From positions 186,001 to 250,000 of the forward strand of contig CAWDKZ010000012.1 in the NCBI GenBank assembly GCA_963803025.1: 64,000 nt of DNA, read 5' to 3'. Position numbers and translations under genes: made by a program. This stretch comes from Bog-793 sp963803025 (GTDB lineage Bacteria > Actinomycetota > Acidimicrobiia > Acidimicrobiales > Bog-793). Of the stretch, positions 57,676-64,000 are shown one piece after another (the first letter of the stretch is position 1; each line of letters opens with the position of its first letter). The notes below the pieces were generated by a model. The model was not told where the DNA came from. It saw only the letters and a list, made by a program, of their open reading frames with translations, and made no database searches.

Positions 57676-57864
57676 ATGGATGCCGGCCGGGTGGAGATAG
57701 ACGGCCGGGAGTGGAGCGTGGACAGCCTGGCGGCCAGGCTGAGTGGAAAGCAGCAGGGCCGGCGAGGCTGTCGCCGGATTTTTCGGATTTTTTGGAGTCA
57801 GGAAAGCACGACGCGGGCGGCTGACAAAGCCGGGCGCGGCGCGAAGAGAGATTTGCCGGGGTGA
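57676..57864 (+). CDS. Small hypothetical phage protein
   Basis: A 62-codon frame (MDAGRVEIDGREWSVDSLAA ...) between portal and scaffold genes. The first 25 residues look like a normal small phage protein; the rest is Arg-rich. No family recognised. The terminator hairpin starts 6 bases after its stop. Confidence 0.35.
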   Translation: MDAGRVEIDGREWSVDSLAARLSGKQQGRRGCRRIFRIFWSQESTTRAADKAGRGAKRDLPG

Positions 57865-57869
57865 GGGAT

Positions 57870-57899
57870 GGGGACAGCGAGGCTGTCCCCATTTTCTTT
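57870..57899 (+). terminator. Rho-independent terminator inside the phage operon
   Basis: GGGGACAGC (57870-57878) and GCTGTCCCC (57882-57890) form a perfect 9-bp stem with loop GAG, followed by ATTTTCTTT. It lies between the portal and the scaffold/coat genes and could attenuate or separate transcription units. Confidence 0.8.
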
Positions 57900-57942
57900 G
57901 GCCGGTGGTATCAACCAACAACACGAGACGAAGGAGAGACCC

Positions 57943-58532
57943 ATGGGGCAGGACAGCGACGCGCTCTCGCCGGGTGGGAACGACGTGCGCGGGATGATGC
58001 GCAGCGTGATCGAGGAGTACCTGAACTCGGAACGGCGCAGGGCCGAGCCGGCGTATCAAGGCCGAGCTGGTCGAGGAGCGCCACCGGCGAGAGCAACTCG
58101 AGCGGCAGGTCAACCAACTGGTGGAAGAGAACCGCAGGACGAAGCGGGAGGTGGAGGAGAACGACAGGGTGACGCGCATTCGCGGCGAACTGCAGCGGCT
58201 GGGCGTGACGAAGCTGGACCTGGCGTTCAAGGCGGTGAAGGACGAGATCCAGCGGGCGCCGGACGGCAGCCTGGTGGCGAAGACGCCGGAGGGCGAGATT
58301 CCGGTGAAGGATTACCTGAACCAATTCGTTCAGGACAATCCGGAGATCCTGCCGGCGCGGATGGCCGGGGGGTCGGGAATGCTGACGCCGCCACGCAGCA
58401 GCGCGGGCACCGAGCATCGATCTGGAGTCGATCCGGCCGGGGATGAGCGCGGAGGAGATGCAGAGGGTGCGTGAGCAGATCGCCCGGGTCGCGATGCAGA
58501 CGCTTCCGGGGCGAGTAGGGCGGGACAAGTGA
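57943..58532 (+). CDS. Scaffold-like coiled-coil protein, two frameshifts
   Basis: AAGGAGAG at 57931-57938 precedes ATG 57943. The protein (about 195 residues corrected) has an N-terminal coiled coil (RHRREQLERQVNQLVEENRR), a middle domain (LAFKAVKDEIQRAPDGSLVA) and a C-terminal helix (MSAEEMQRVREQIARVAMQ). Position just before the coat gene and the coiled coil indicate a capsid scaffold. +1 breaks lie near 58060 and 58415. A CGGGAC/GTCCCG stem (58521-58539) overlaps the stop. Confidence 0.65.
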
Positions 58533-58575
58533 AGTCCCGCAGAGACCAAGAAGGGAAAGGACAAGGGAGAGAAAG

Positions 58576-59491
58576 ATGCCGATTATAACTTCCGCCAATC
58601 TGGCGAGTGCGATTGTGAAACTGGTGGCCGCCGATGCCCTGCCCACGCTGATGGGCAACCTGGTGATGGGCAACCTGGTAACGAGGGACTACGATACCAC
58701 GCTGGCCAAAGCGGGCGACACGGTGAACGTGCCGATTCCGCCGACGCTGGTGGCGAACAACATTATCGAGGGCGGGAGCGTTCAGACGCAGAACCCGGAC
58801 CTGGGCAATGCACCGATCGTCCTGAACACACACACCGAGGCGACGTTCCAGATTCCGGACGTCACAAAAGCGATCGCGGTGCCGACGCTGTTGAAGATGT
58901 ACATGCAGCCGGCGATGGTGGCGCTGGCCGAGCGGGTGGAGACGGACCTGCTGACGCTGTACAGCCAGTTCACGACCAATCCGCAGCTGGGCGTCGGGGG
59001 CACGGCGCTAACCGAAAGCGTGGTTGACCAGGCCGAGACGGAGCTGTTCTACCGAGAAGGTCCCGACGAGCGAACCGAAGTACCTGGTGGTGCATCCGGC
59101 GGCGTACTCGGAACTGCGCATGATCGACCGTTTCACCGAAGCGGACAAGGTGGGTCCGCTGTCGCAGGCGATCGACACGGGCGTGCTGGGACGCATCAAG
59201 GACTTCTTCGTGTACCGGTCGCAGTTCGTGGTGCAGACGGGCATCGGGACGGGTACGGTGACGACGAACAACCTGGCGTTTGCGCGGGATGCGATGGCAC
59301 TGGCGATCCGCCGGCTGCCAAAGCCGCTGCCGGGCACGGGTGCGATCGCGGAGTATGCCGAACTGGGCAACTTCGGGATGCGGGTGGTGATGAGCTACCA
59401 GCCGAACACGCTGGCGCAACAGTTCACGGTGGACATCCTGTACGGCTGCGCCGTGTTGCGCAACGAGCACGGAATCCAGGTGCGGAGCTAA
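58576..59491 (+). CDS. Major capsid protein, P22 coat-like, one frameshift
   Basis: A protein of about 304 residues. The N terminus ITSANLASAIVKLVAADALP and TRDYDTTLAKAGDTVNVPIP are typical of P22-type coat proteins of the HK97 fold. The C-terminal half has PKYLVVHPAAYSELRMIDRF, YRSQFVVQTGIGTG and YQPNTLAQQFTVDILYG. One extra T near 59053 shifts the frame (corrected reading AETELFTEKVPTSEPKY). It forms the procapsid with the scaffold encoded upstream. Confidence 0.8.
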
Positions 59492-59686
59492 GCGCAGCGC
59501 GAAGCGACCGGACGGCCCACGGATGAAGAGGGAGGCGGATTTGAGCACTGTCTCCCTGTTTTTCCGAAAGGGCAAAAGCGGCGGCGACAGAAGAGAGTTA
59601 TAAGCCGCCACGGGTGTGTTCAGAAGAACGCGCAGACCGGCCCAGCCGGGACGACGGAAGTTTAGCGAAAGGAAGGAAGCACAGCG

Positions 59687-60004
59687 ATGGATGTGAAGCA
59701 GTATTTCAAGAAACTGCGCGAGCTGGAGGCGACGATCCCGCAGACGGATGTGATCGTGGTGAGCGCGGAAACGCCGGACGGCGGCAAGGCCGGCGTGATG
59801 ACCGAGGTGCCGCGGAGGAACGCGTGCCAGCTGGTGCTGGAGGGGCGCGCGCGGCTGGCGAGCGAGGCCGAAGCGGCGGCGTACCGGCAGTGCGAGGAGG
59901 CGAAGCGCGAGGAGTTCCAGCGCGAGCAGGCGGCGGGCAAGATCCAGTACCAGCTGGTGCCGGCCGATGTGATCCGGCAAGGGCCGGCGAAGACAGGGAA
60001 TTAA
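59687..60004 (+). CDS. Phage hypothetical protein
   Basis: A 105-residue protein with a basic, helical N terminus (MDVKQYFKKLRELEATIP), a beta segment (VIVVSAETPDGGKAG) and a Glu/Ala-rich helix. GGAAGGA precedes the start. Position suggests a head-associated protein; family not recognised. A 195-base gap with no visible gene precedes it. Confidence 0.6.
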   Translation: MDVKQYFKKLRELEATIPQTDVIVVSAETPDGGKAGVMTEVPRRNACQLVLEGRARLASEAEAAAYRQCEEAKREEFQREQAAGKIQYQLVPADVIRQGPAKTGN

Positions 60005-60015
60005 GGAGGCGCGGA

Positions 60016-60780
60016 GTGGCTCTGCTAGTGGATGGCGCGTGGTGCGAGGCGGAAGAGCTGCAGGCGTACGACGACAGTGCCACGACGGTGGCGGCCGAGG
60101 AAGGGATCGACCTTGCGGCGAAGATGAGGCTCTCGGAGGGTTGGATTACCGAGAGAGTGGACGATTTCCTGAGATGGGAGACGAATTGTGGTCGGGGGGT
60201 CTATCCGCAAAGCGGGTTGACGGTGAAGAACGCGGTAGTGGATGGACGGCTGAAGTGGTGGCACCTGGCGCACACGCTGGCGCTGTTGTACCGGGACGCA
60301 GCGTTCAGCCAGGTGAACGACCGGTTTGAGAAGAAGTACGAGGCGTACGAGAAGGACGCCGCGCAGGCGAAGGCGGAGTACTTCGAGAGCGGGGTGCCTT
60401 TCGTACACGATCCGCTGCGCAGGCCGGCGGCGCCCACGGTGACGGTGACGGCGGGGAGCCAGGCGGCGGCGGCGTACTTTATCACGGCGACGCAGGTGGA
60501 TCCAAGCGGAGAAGAAAGCGCGCGGTCGCGCGTGGTGTCGGTTCAGGCAGCGGATGGGAATGGACTGACAGTGACGGCCAACGGGCTGGCGGCGGGGAAT
60601 GGATGGAACGTGTACGCGGCGGACAGCAACGGGGTGATGCGCAAGCAGAACGCAACGCCGCTGGACGCGAATGCGGTGTGGACGCTGCCGGACACAGGGT
60701 TGGCGGCCGGAGCGGCGGCGACGAGCGGACAAGAGCCGGATGGGCGCGTGAAAGAGCGCAGGATTCTGCCGCGGGGGTAA
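60016..60780 (+). CDS. Phage head/tail structural protein with beta-sandwich end
   Basis: A 254-residue protein with a GTG start and TAAGGAGG at 60002-60009. Residues 1-140 are helical (AYDDSATTVAAEEGIDLAAK, WWHLAHTLALLYRDAAFSQ), resembling head-tail connector proteins. Residues 145-240 form a fibronectin-like beta domain (TVTVTAGSQAAAAYFITATQ, GNGWNVYAADSNG). Intact. Confidence 0.6.
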   Translation: MALLVDGAWCEAEELQAYDDSATTVAAEEGIDLAAKMRLSEGWITERVDDFLRWETNCGRGVYPQSGLTVKNAVVDGRLKWWHLAHTLALLYRDAAFSQVNDRFEKKYEAYEKDAAQAKAEYFESGVPFVHDPLRRPAAPTVTVTAGSQAAAAYFITATQVDPSGEESARSRVVSVQAADGNGLTVTANGLAAGNGWNVYAADSNGVMRKQNATPLDANAVWTLPDTGLAAGAAATSGQEPDGRVKERRILPRG

Positions 60781-60782
60781 CG

Positions 60783-61295
60783 ATGCCAACACCAACCGCG
60801 ACAGTCATGCAGACGGCGCTGGATCTGTTGAATGCGTCCGACGGGTTGGCGGAGAGCCTGGCGGACTATTCGGTGACCCTGCAAATGGCGGGCATTCCGC
60901 TGAGCGGCGGGCCGCTGCCCGATGCGCCGACGGCCGAAGCCTGCTACGTGCCACAGGAGCTGGAGGAACAGCAGCAGAAAATTGCGTACCCGGTGTGTAG
61001 GGTGTATTGCGACCAGATCCGCAACAACGGCAAGGTGAAGTTCCGCGAGTTCTCGGGCAGCTACCGAGTAGTGGTGGCGGTGACGCATTCGCAGGATCGG
61101 CTGGAGGGGTTGACTGAGACGCTCCAGGCGGTGGCAGATGCGGTCGGGGACGTGTTTGACAGGAACCAGGGGAACCTGGGCAACGGGATGGTATTGGAGC
61201 CGGGCTATGAGGTGCAGGTCGAGGCGGTAAAGAAGGGCGGGTTGCACTACATCGAGACGGCCCGGGTAGTGAGCCAGTTCAGCTGGGAACGCTAG
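60783..61295 (+). CDS. Tail completion / terminator-like protein
   Basis: A 170-residue protein starting two bases after the previous stop. It has LGNGMVLEPGYEVQVEAVKK and a central VCRVYCDQIRNNGKVKFREF region. Position immediately before the tail tube gene matches the tail terminator slot of siphophages and myophages. Family inferred from order only. Confidence 0.55.
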   Translation: MPTPTATVMQTALDLLNASDGLAESLADYSVTLQMAGIPLSGGPLPDAPTAEACYVPQELEEQQQKIAYPVCRVYCDQIRNNGKVKFREFSGSYRVVVAVTHSQDRLEGLTETLQAVADAVGDVFDRNQGNLGNGMVLEPGYEVQVEAVKKGGLHYIETARVVSQFSWER

Positions 61296-61311
61296 AAGGA
61301 GACGGGGAGAG

Positions 61312-62481
61312 ATGGCAAATTACGTTCTATCCAAGAATAACCGCTACTACGTGGCGCTGGAGAGCAGTTATGGAGTGGTACCGACGGTGTCGGCCACGAA
61401 TCGTGTTCCCGGCGTGCGGCTGGCGGTGACGACGGAGAAGGTTACGGTGCCGCGGCCGGACAAGACGGGGACGCGAACGTTCCTGGGCATACCGGGAATG
61501 CCGCGGAGGATCACGGGCTACGAGTTCGAGACGAGCCTGATGGCAGGGACTGGCGCGTTGCCGCCGGCGGTGGGACAGATGGTGCAAGCCGCGCTGGGCG
61601 CGTCAACCGGCTCGAGCACGCAACAGACGGTGACGGTGAACGGCGGCGGCGCGGAGCTGGATTTTCCGGCGCCGCACAACCTGGCGGTGGGCAATGCGGT
61701 GACGGTGGGCGGCGAGATTCGAATCGTGGCGAGCGTGCCGAGTCCGACGAGCGTGGAGCTGAGCGCGCCGCTGACAAGCGTGGTGAGCGGCTCGGCGCAG
61801 GTGCTGCCGGCGGCGGCGTATTCACCGGCCAACGTGCTGCCGAGCGTGAGCCTGTTCGACTATTGGGACCCGAGCAGCACGGTGCAGCGAATCGTGCGCG
61901 GAGCGGGCGTCGATGAAATGGAAATGGTGGTGGACGGAACAGAGCACAGACTGGTGTTCCGCGGGCCAGCGGCCGCAAACGTGGACTCTTCCTCGTTCCA
62001 AGCATCCGATGGCGGGCTGAGCGTGTTTCCGACAGAACCGGCGGTGCGGGCCGAGACGTGGGCGCCGGTGCCGGGCAACCTGGGGCAGGCGTGGCTGGGG
62101 AGTCCGCCGAGCCAGGTGCTGACGCTGACGCGAGCGCTGGTGAGAGTGAAGAACAACCTGGTGACGAGGAGTTTCGAATTCGGCGCGACGCAGCCGCTGG
62201 CGCTGTCGCCGGGCGATCGCGACGTCGAGGTGCAGTTCGAGGTGTACAGCACGGACCAGAGCGTGTTCACGCAGATGTATCAGGCCGCGCAGACCGAGAC
62301 ACCGATCCCGTTGACGATCCAGCTGGGAGATCAGGCGGGGGCGATGGCGGCGGTTTATATCAAGACGTTCGTGCCGCAGGTACCGCAGTTCAACGACGCT
62401 GAAACGCGGTTGCTGTGGAATTTCTCCAGCTCCAGGGCGCAGGGGGCGGGCAATGACGAAATCTTCTTCGCGTTTGGCTGA
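61312..62481 (+). CDS. Phage tail tube protein
   Basis: A 389-residue protein: KNNRYYVALESSYGVVPTVS at the N terminus, then GIPGMPRRITGYEFETSLMA, and TIQLGDQAGAMAAVYIKTFV near the end. This pattern and its place before the tail chaperone identify a major tail tube protein, with an inserted Ig-like beta region around 95-170. The ribosome binding site (GAAGGAG, GGGGAGAG) is strong. Intact. Confidence 0.75.
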   Translation: MANYVLSKNNRYYVALESSYGVVPTVSATNRVPGVRLAVTTEKVTVPRPDKTGTRTFLGIPGMPRRITGYEFETSLMAGTGALPPAVGQMVQAALGASTGSSTQQTVTVNGGGAELDFPAPHNLAVGNAVTVGGEIRIVASVPSPTSVELSAPLTSVVSGSAQVLPAAAYSPANVLPSVSLFDYWDPSSTVQRIVRGAGVDEMEMVVDGTEHRLVFRGPAAANVDSSSFQASDGGLSVFPTEPAVRAETWAPVPGNLGQAWLGSPPSQVLTLTRALVRVKNNLVTRSFEFGATQPLALSPGDRDVEVQFEVYSTDQSVFTQMYQAAQTETPIPLTIQLGDQAGAMAAVYIKTFVPQVPQFNDAETRLLWNFSSSRAQGAGNDEIFFAFG

Positions 62482-62881
62482 GGGCTCGGCGGCGGGCGGG
62501 AACGCGATGCCGCCGGAGCAGTACGAAAGCGCGGTGTGGCGCGAGTCACGAACGAGGCCGGGGATCCGGTACCAGGTGCTGAGGATGTCGCTCCTGCGGA
62601 GGCACCGGCTACTCCAGGAACTGAAAGGACTGGCGGCCGAACAAAGGTTTCACGCGGCGCAGGAGGGGATGGAAAGCGAGATCGCCGCCGCGGAGCTGCG
62701 CGGGCGCATCGACGAAAAGGTGATCCGGGCGGCACTGGTGCAGATCGAAGGACTGCGCATCGGCGGGAAACGGGCGACGGTGGAGAGCCTGCTGGAAGAC
62801 GGGCCGGAGGAGCTGGCTTACGAGATCGCGGAAGCGATCGCCGAGGAGAGCTTTCTAAGCGAAGAAGAACGAAAAAACTGA
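62453..62881 (+). CDS. Tail assembly chaperone, short form (G-like)
   Basis: A 142-residue helical protein whose start overlaps the tail tube gene by 29 bases. It ends ...SEEERKN at a TGA (62879-62881). Position and size match lambda G-type chaperones, which coat the tape measure protein before tail tube assembly. A slippery heptamer directly precedes the stop. Confidence 0.7.
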   Translation: MTKSSSRLAEGSAAGGNAMPPEQYESAVWRESRTRPGIRYQVLRMSLLRRHRLLQELKGLAAEQRFHAAQEGMESEIAAAELRGRIDEKVIRAALVQIEGLRIGGKRATVESLLEDGPEELAYEIAEAIAEESFLSEEERKN

Positions 62882-63204
62882 TACTCGCGTTCCATTTCCA
62901 ACAGGAGTCTCCGGCCGGATGGGATTGCGAGACGTGCAGAGGACGACGGCTGGAGACAAGACGGAATTGCAGATGGGCGGGCGTCGAAGCGACGCCGAAG
63001 CAGCCGATCGTGTGGAACCGGGGCGGCGTCATCGCCGAGCAATGTCCGGTGAGCACGATCAGCAGCCACTCGGCAGCGTGGGTGGAATTGTACGCGATAT
63101 GGCGCAGCGGAGCAGTGACGAGTTCCGCGGAATGGTGGGCCAAAGACCTGGAGGCAATGGCCATTCTGAGAGGCGAAGAGAGGGCGGTGGTCGGTGGGCG
63201 CTAA
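62453..63204 (+). CDS. Tail assembly chaperone, frameshifted long form (GT-like)
   Basis: A -1 shift on A-AAA-AAC (62872-62878) would avoid the TGA and add 108 codons, giving about 250 residues. The extension reads LILAFHFQQESPAGWDCETC, then EQCPVSTISS and WVELYAIWRSG, ending at TAA 63202-63204. It contains CxxC and later cysteines that could bind zinc. The -1 direction is opposite to every other frame change in the window. Confidence 0.7.
62872..62878 (+). promoter_or_regulatory. Programmed -1 frameshift slippery site
   Basis: AAAAAAC in zero frame is A-AAA-AAC, the X-XXY-YYZ pattern. TGA follows at once. Tail chaperone genes of many tailed phages use this arrangement to make G and GT at a fixed ratio. 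Confidence 0.7.
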
Positions 63205-64000
63205 CAATCCGCAAGAGAGCACACAGGCGTCGCGAGAGCTGCTGGCCTATGTCCGCAAGATGCTGGGCCCCTCCAGTCTCAGCAGCAGCGCGGCTGGCGC
63301 GCCGAGCGTCAAACTGCCGATCACACAGAGCGGGACCACTGGCCAAGAGGCGCTCACGAACGGCGAGAGGGCGAACGGGAGCCCCCGGCAATTGCAGGCG
63401 GAGGCCATCACGAGGCCGTCGAAGAGCAACTCGGGCAGCTCAGGCAGTATCAGTCTTGGCAACAACTGGCTGCTACCTCCGATCGCAGGAGTTCTGAATT
63501 CGGTCCTGGGGTTGTTCGGGATCGGGAGCTCGACGTCACAGGTGACGCGATACAGAGCGGAGACCCGGCAACCATTCGAAGTCGTGCAGGAGATATCGCC
63601 GGAGACAGGGGCAGGAGTTCAGACGATCGATGAGAGCGCAAGCGGATTGTCCGGCGTAACGAATGGCAACAGTCCAACAGCGTTGTCAACCTCCAACGTC
63701 GCAGCGAAAGGCAGCGGCGTCCCGGCCCCAGCCCGACTTTCCGCGCAAGTCGCGAACCGGACCATCGCGGACAGTAGACCGCAAGGCGTGAATTGGATGC
63801 GCAGGCTGACGGGTGGCGCCATCTCAACTGGGGCGCCAGCGGCCAAAGCCGAGGAGAGCGCGAGCAGCTCCGAGTCAATAACGCCCTCAAACGCCCGTGT
63901 GGAGACACGTGCGAGCGGCGAGGGCACGGCGACAAGCACGAAATGGGTGCGCAGATTGACGGGAAGCGCCGGTTCGGCCGGGCGGGCCGTCAAGAACTCC
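63194..64000 (+). CDS. Ser/Gly-rich phage protein, open at the window edge
   Basis: A GTG at 63194 overlaps the chaperone stop by 11 bases and opens a frame of 269 codons without a stop to the window end. Residues 1-24 are helical (QASRELLAYVRKML). A hydrophobic patch follows near residues 93-110 (WLLPPIAGVLNSVLGLFGIG). The remainder is Ser/Thr/Gly/Ala-rich with two copies of W(M/V)RRLTG(G/S)A, near residues 200 and 250. The slot would normally hold the tape measure protein, but no long coiled coil is seen. Not recognised. Confidence 0.55.
   Translation, partial: MGANNPQESTQASRELLAYVRKMLGPSSLSSSAAGAPSVKLPITQSGTTGQEALTNGERANGSPRQLQAEAITRPSKSNSGSSGSISLGNNWLLPPIAGVLNSVLGLFGIGSSTSQVTRYRAETRQPFEVVQEISPETGAGVQTIDESASGLSGVTNGNSPTALSTSNVAAKGSGVPAPARLSAQVANRTIADSRPQGVNWMRRLTGGAISTGAPAAKAEESASSSESITPSNARVETRASGEGTATSTKWVRRLTGSAGSAGRAVKNS

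Larger units (their letters stand above)
54356..64000 (+). mobile_element. Phage head/tail morphogenesis module (prophage or gene-transfer-agent-like), cut by window end
   Basis: About 9.6 kb of co-oriented structural genes in canonical order: small terminase candidate, large terminase, portal, scaffold, coat, short head/tail connector proteins, tail tube and tail assembly chaperone. A coat of P22 type combined with a tail tube suggests a tailed siphovirus- or myovirus-like particle. No integrase, repressor, replication or lysis gene is in the window; they may lie to the right. Most of the damage from extra bases is in the left half. Confidence 0.85.

Noticed and set aside
58521..58539. Terminator after the scaffold gene
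   Set aside because: CGGGAC/GTCCCG forms a short stem overlapping the stop codon, but no T-run follows and the coat gene starts 37 bases later.
62872..62881. Explaining the chaperone frame change by one extra A in the A-run
   Set aside because: An extra base would move the frame by +1, but the extension lies in the -1 frame; removing an A does not join the two frames.
1..64000. CRISPR array or defence island
   Set aside because: No regularly spaced palindromic repeat of 24-40 bases with spacers and no Cas, restriction or toxin-antitoxin genes were seen; the only regular array (1866-1919) has a 10-bp period and no spacers.

Overview
The window reads as chromosome of a high-GC, outer-membrane-bearing bacterium, most likely an acidobacterium of the Solibacter/Bryobacter type. 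The clues are many Tat-exported sugar-related proteins, an Oar-like TonB-dependent receptor, a PEP-CTERM protein, DUF4838 and DUF4337 proteins, ThuA-like and DedA-like proteins, LPS core/lipid A genes, and secreted hypothetical proteins of acidobacterial style. This assignment is inference; no 16S gene is present.

Layout. 0.4-4.1 kb: an NlpE/META envelope protein, a 0.7-kb repeat-rich spacer, prmA, lexA and a tRNA-Val. 4.1-4.7 kb: decayed DNA with what looks like an IS21-type terminus. 4.7-7.05 kb: a frameshifted propeller/CxxCH/TPR protein. 7.2-13.2 kb: a sugar-catabolism block (GH5, cupin, SIS isomerase, PfkB kinase, amidohydrolase, YjbQ), with translational coupling in the last four genes. 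13.2-25.9 kb: Oar-like receptor, two propellers, a GH67-like DUF4838 protein, exported MsrA and MsrB flanking a sorbosone-dehydrogenase-like protein, ThuA and a Tat-exported class V aminotransferase. 26-27.9 kb: PEP-CTERM protein and DUF4337 protein. 28-34 kb: tricorn-like protease, DedA-like protein and ligA, all reading leftward. 34-37.5 kb: lipid kinase plus two-gene ABC exporter. 37.5-44.4 kb: ogt, a fused KdtA-LpxK, a cyclophilin, an OlsF-like two-domain acyltransferase and small secreted proteins. 44.4-54.1 kb: FucP-like transporter, FG-GAP protein, argJ, a cysteine-synthase fragment, mscL, a UroD-family protein, a BON protein and a PPi-type phosphofructokinase. 54.36-64.0 kb: a rightward phage head/tail module (terminase, portal, scaffold, P22-type coat, tail tube, tail chaperone) that runs off the end of the window.

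Two things stand out. First, about fifteen genes are broken by frame changes, and each of the roughly 40 I resolved by eye is a +1 change (an extra base) or a sum of +1 changes. They are dense in some loci and absent from others of similar length. Insertion-biased long-read error is the simplest cause. Second, against that background the single -1 change, in the tail-chaperone gene, sits exactly on an A-AAA-AAC slippery heptamer next to a stop codon. It therefore looks like genuine programmed frameshifting. Where a gene is broken, one spanning feature is given and the breaks are described.
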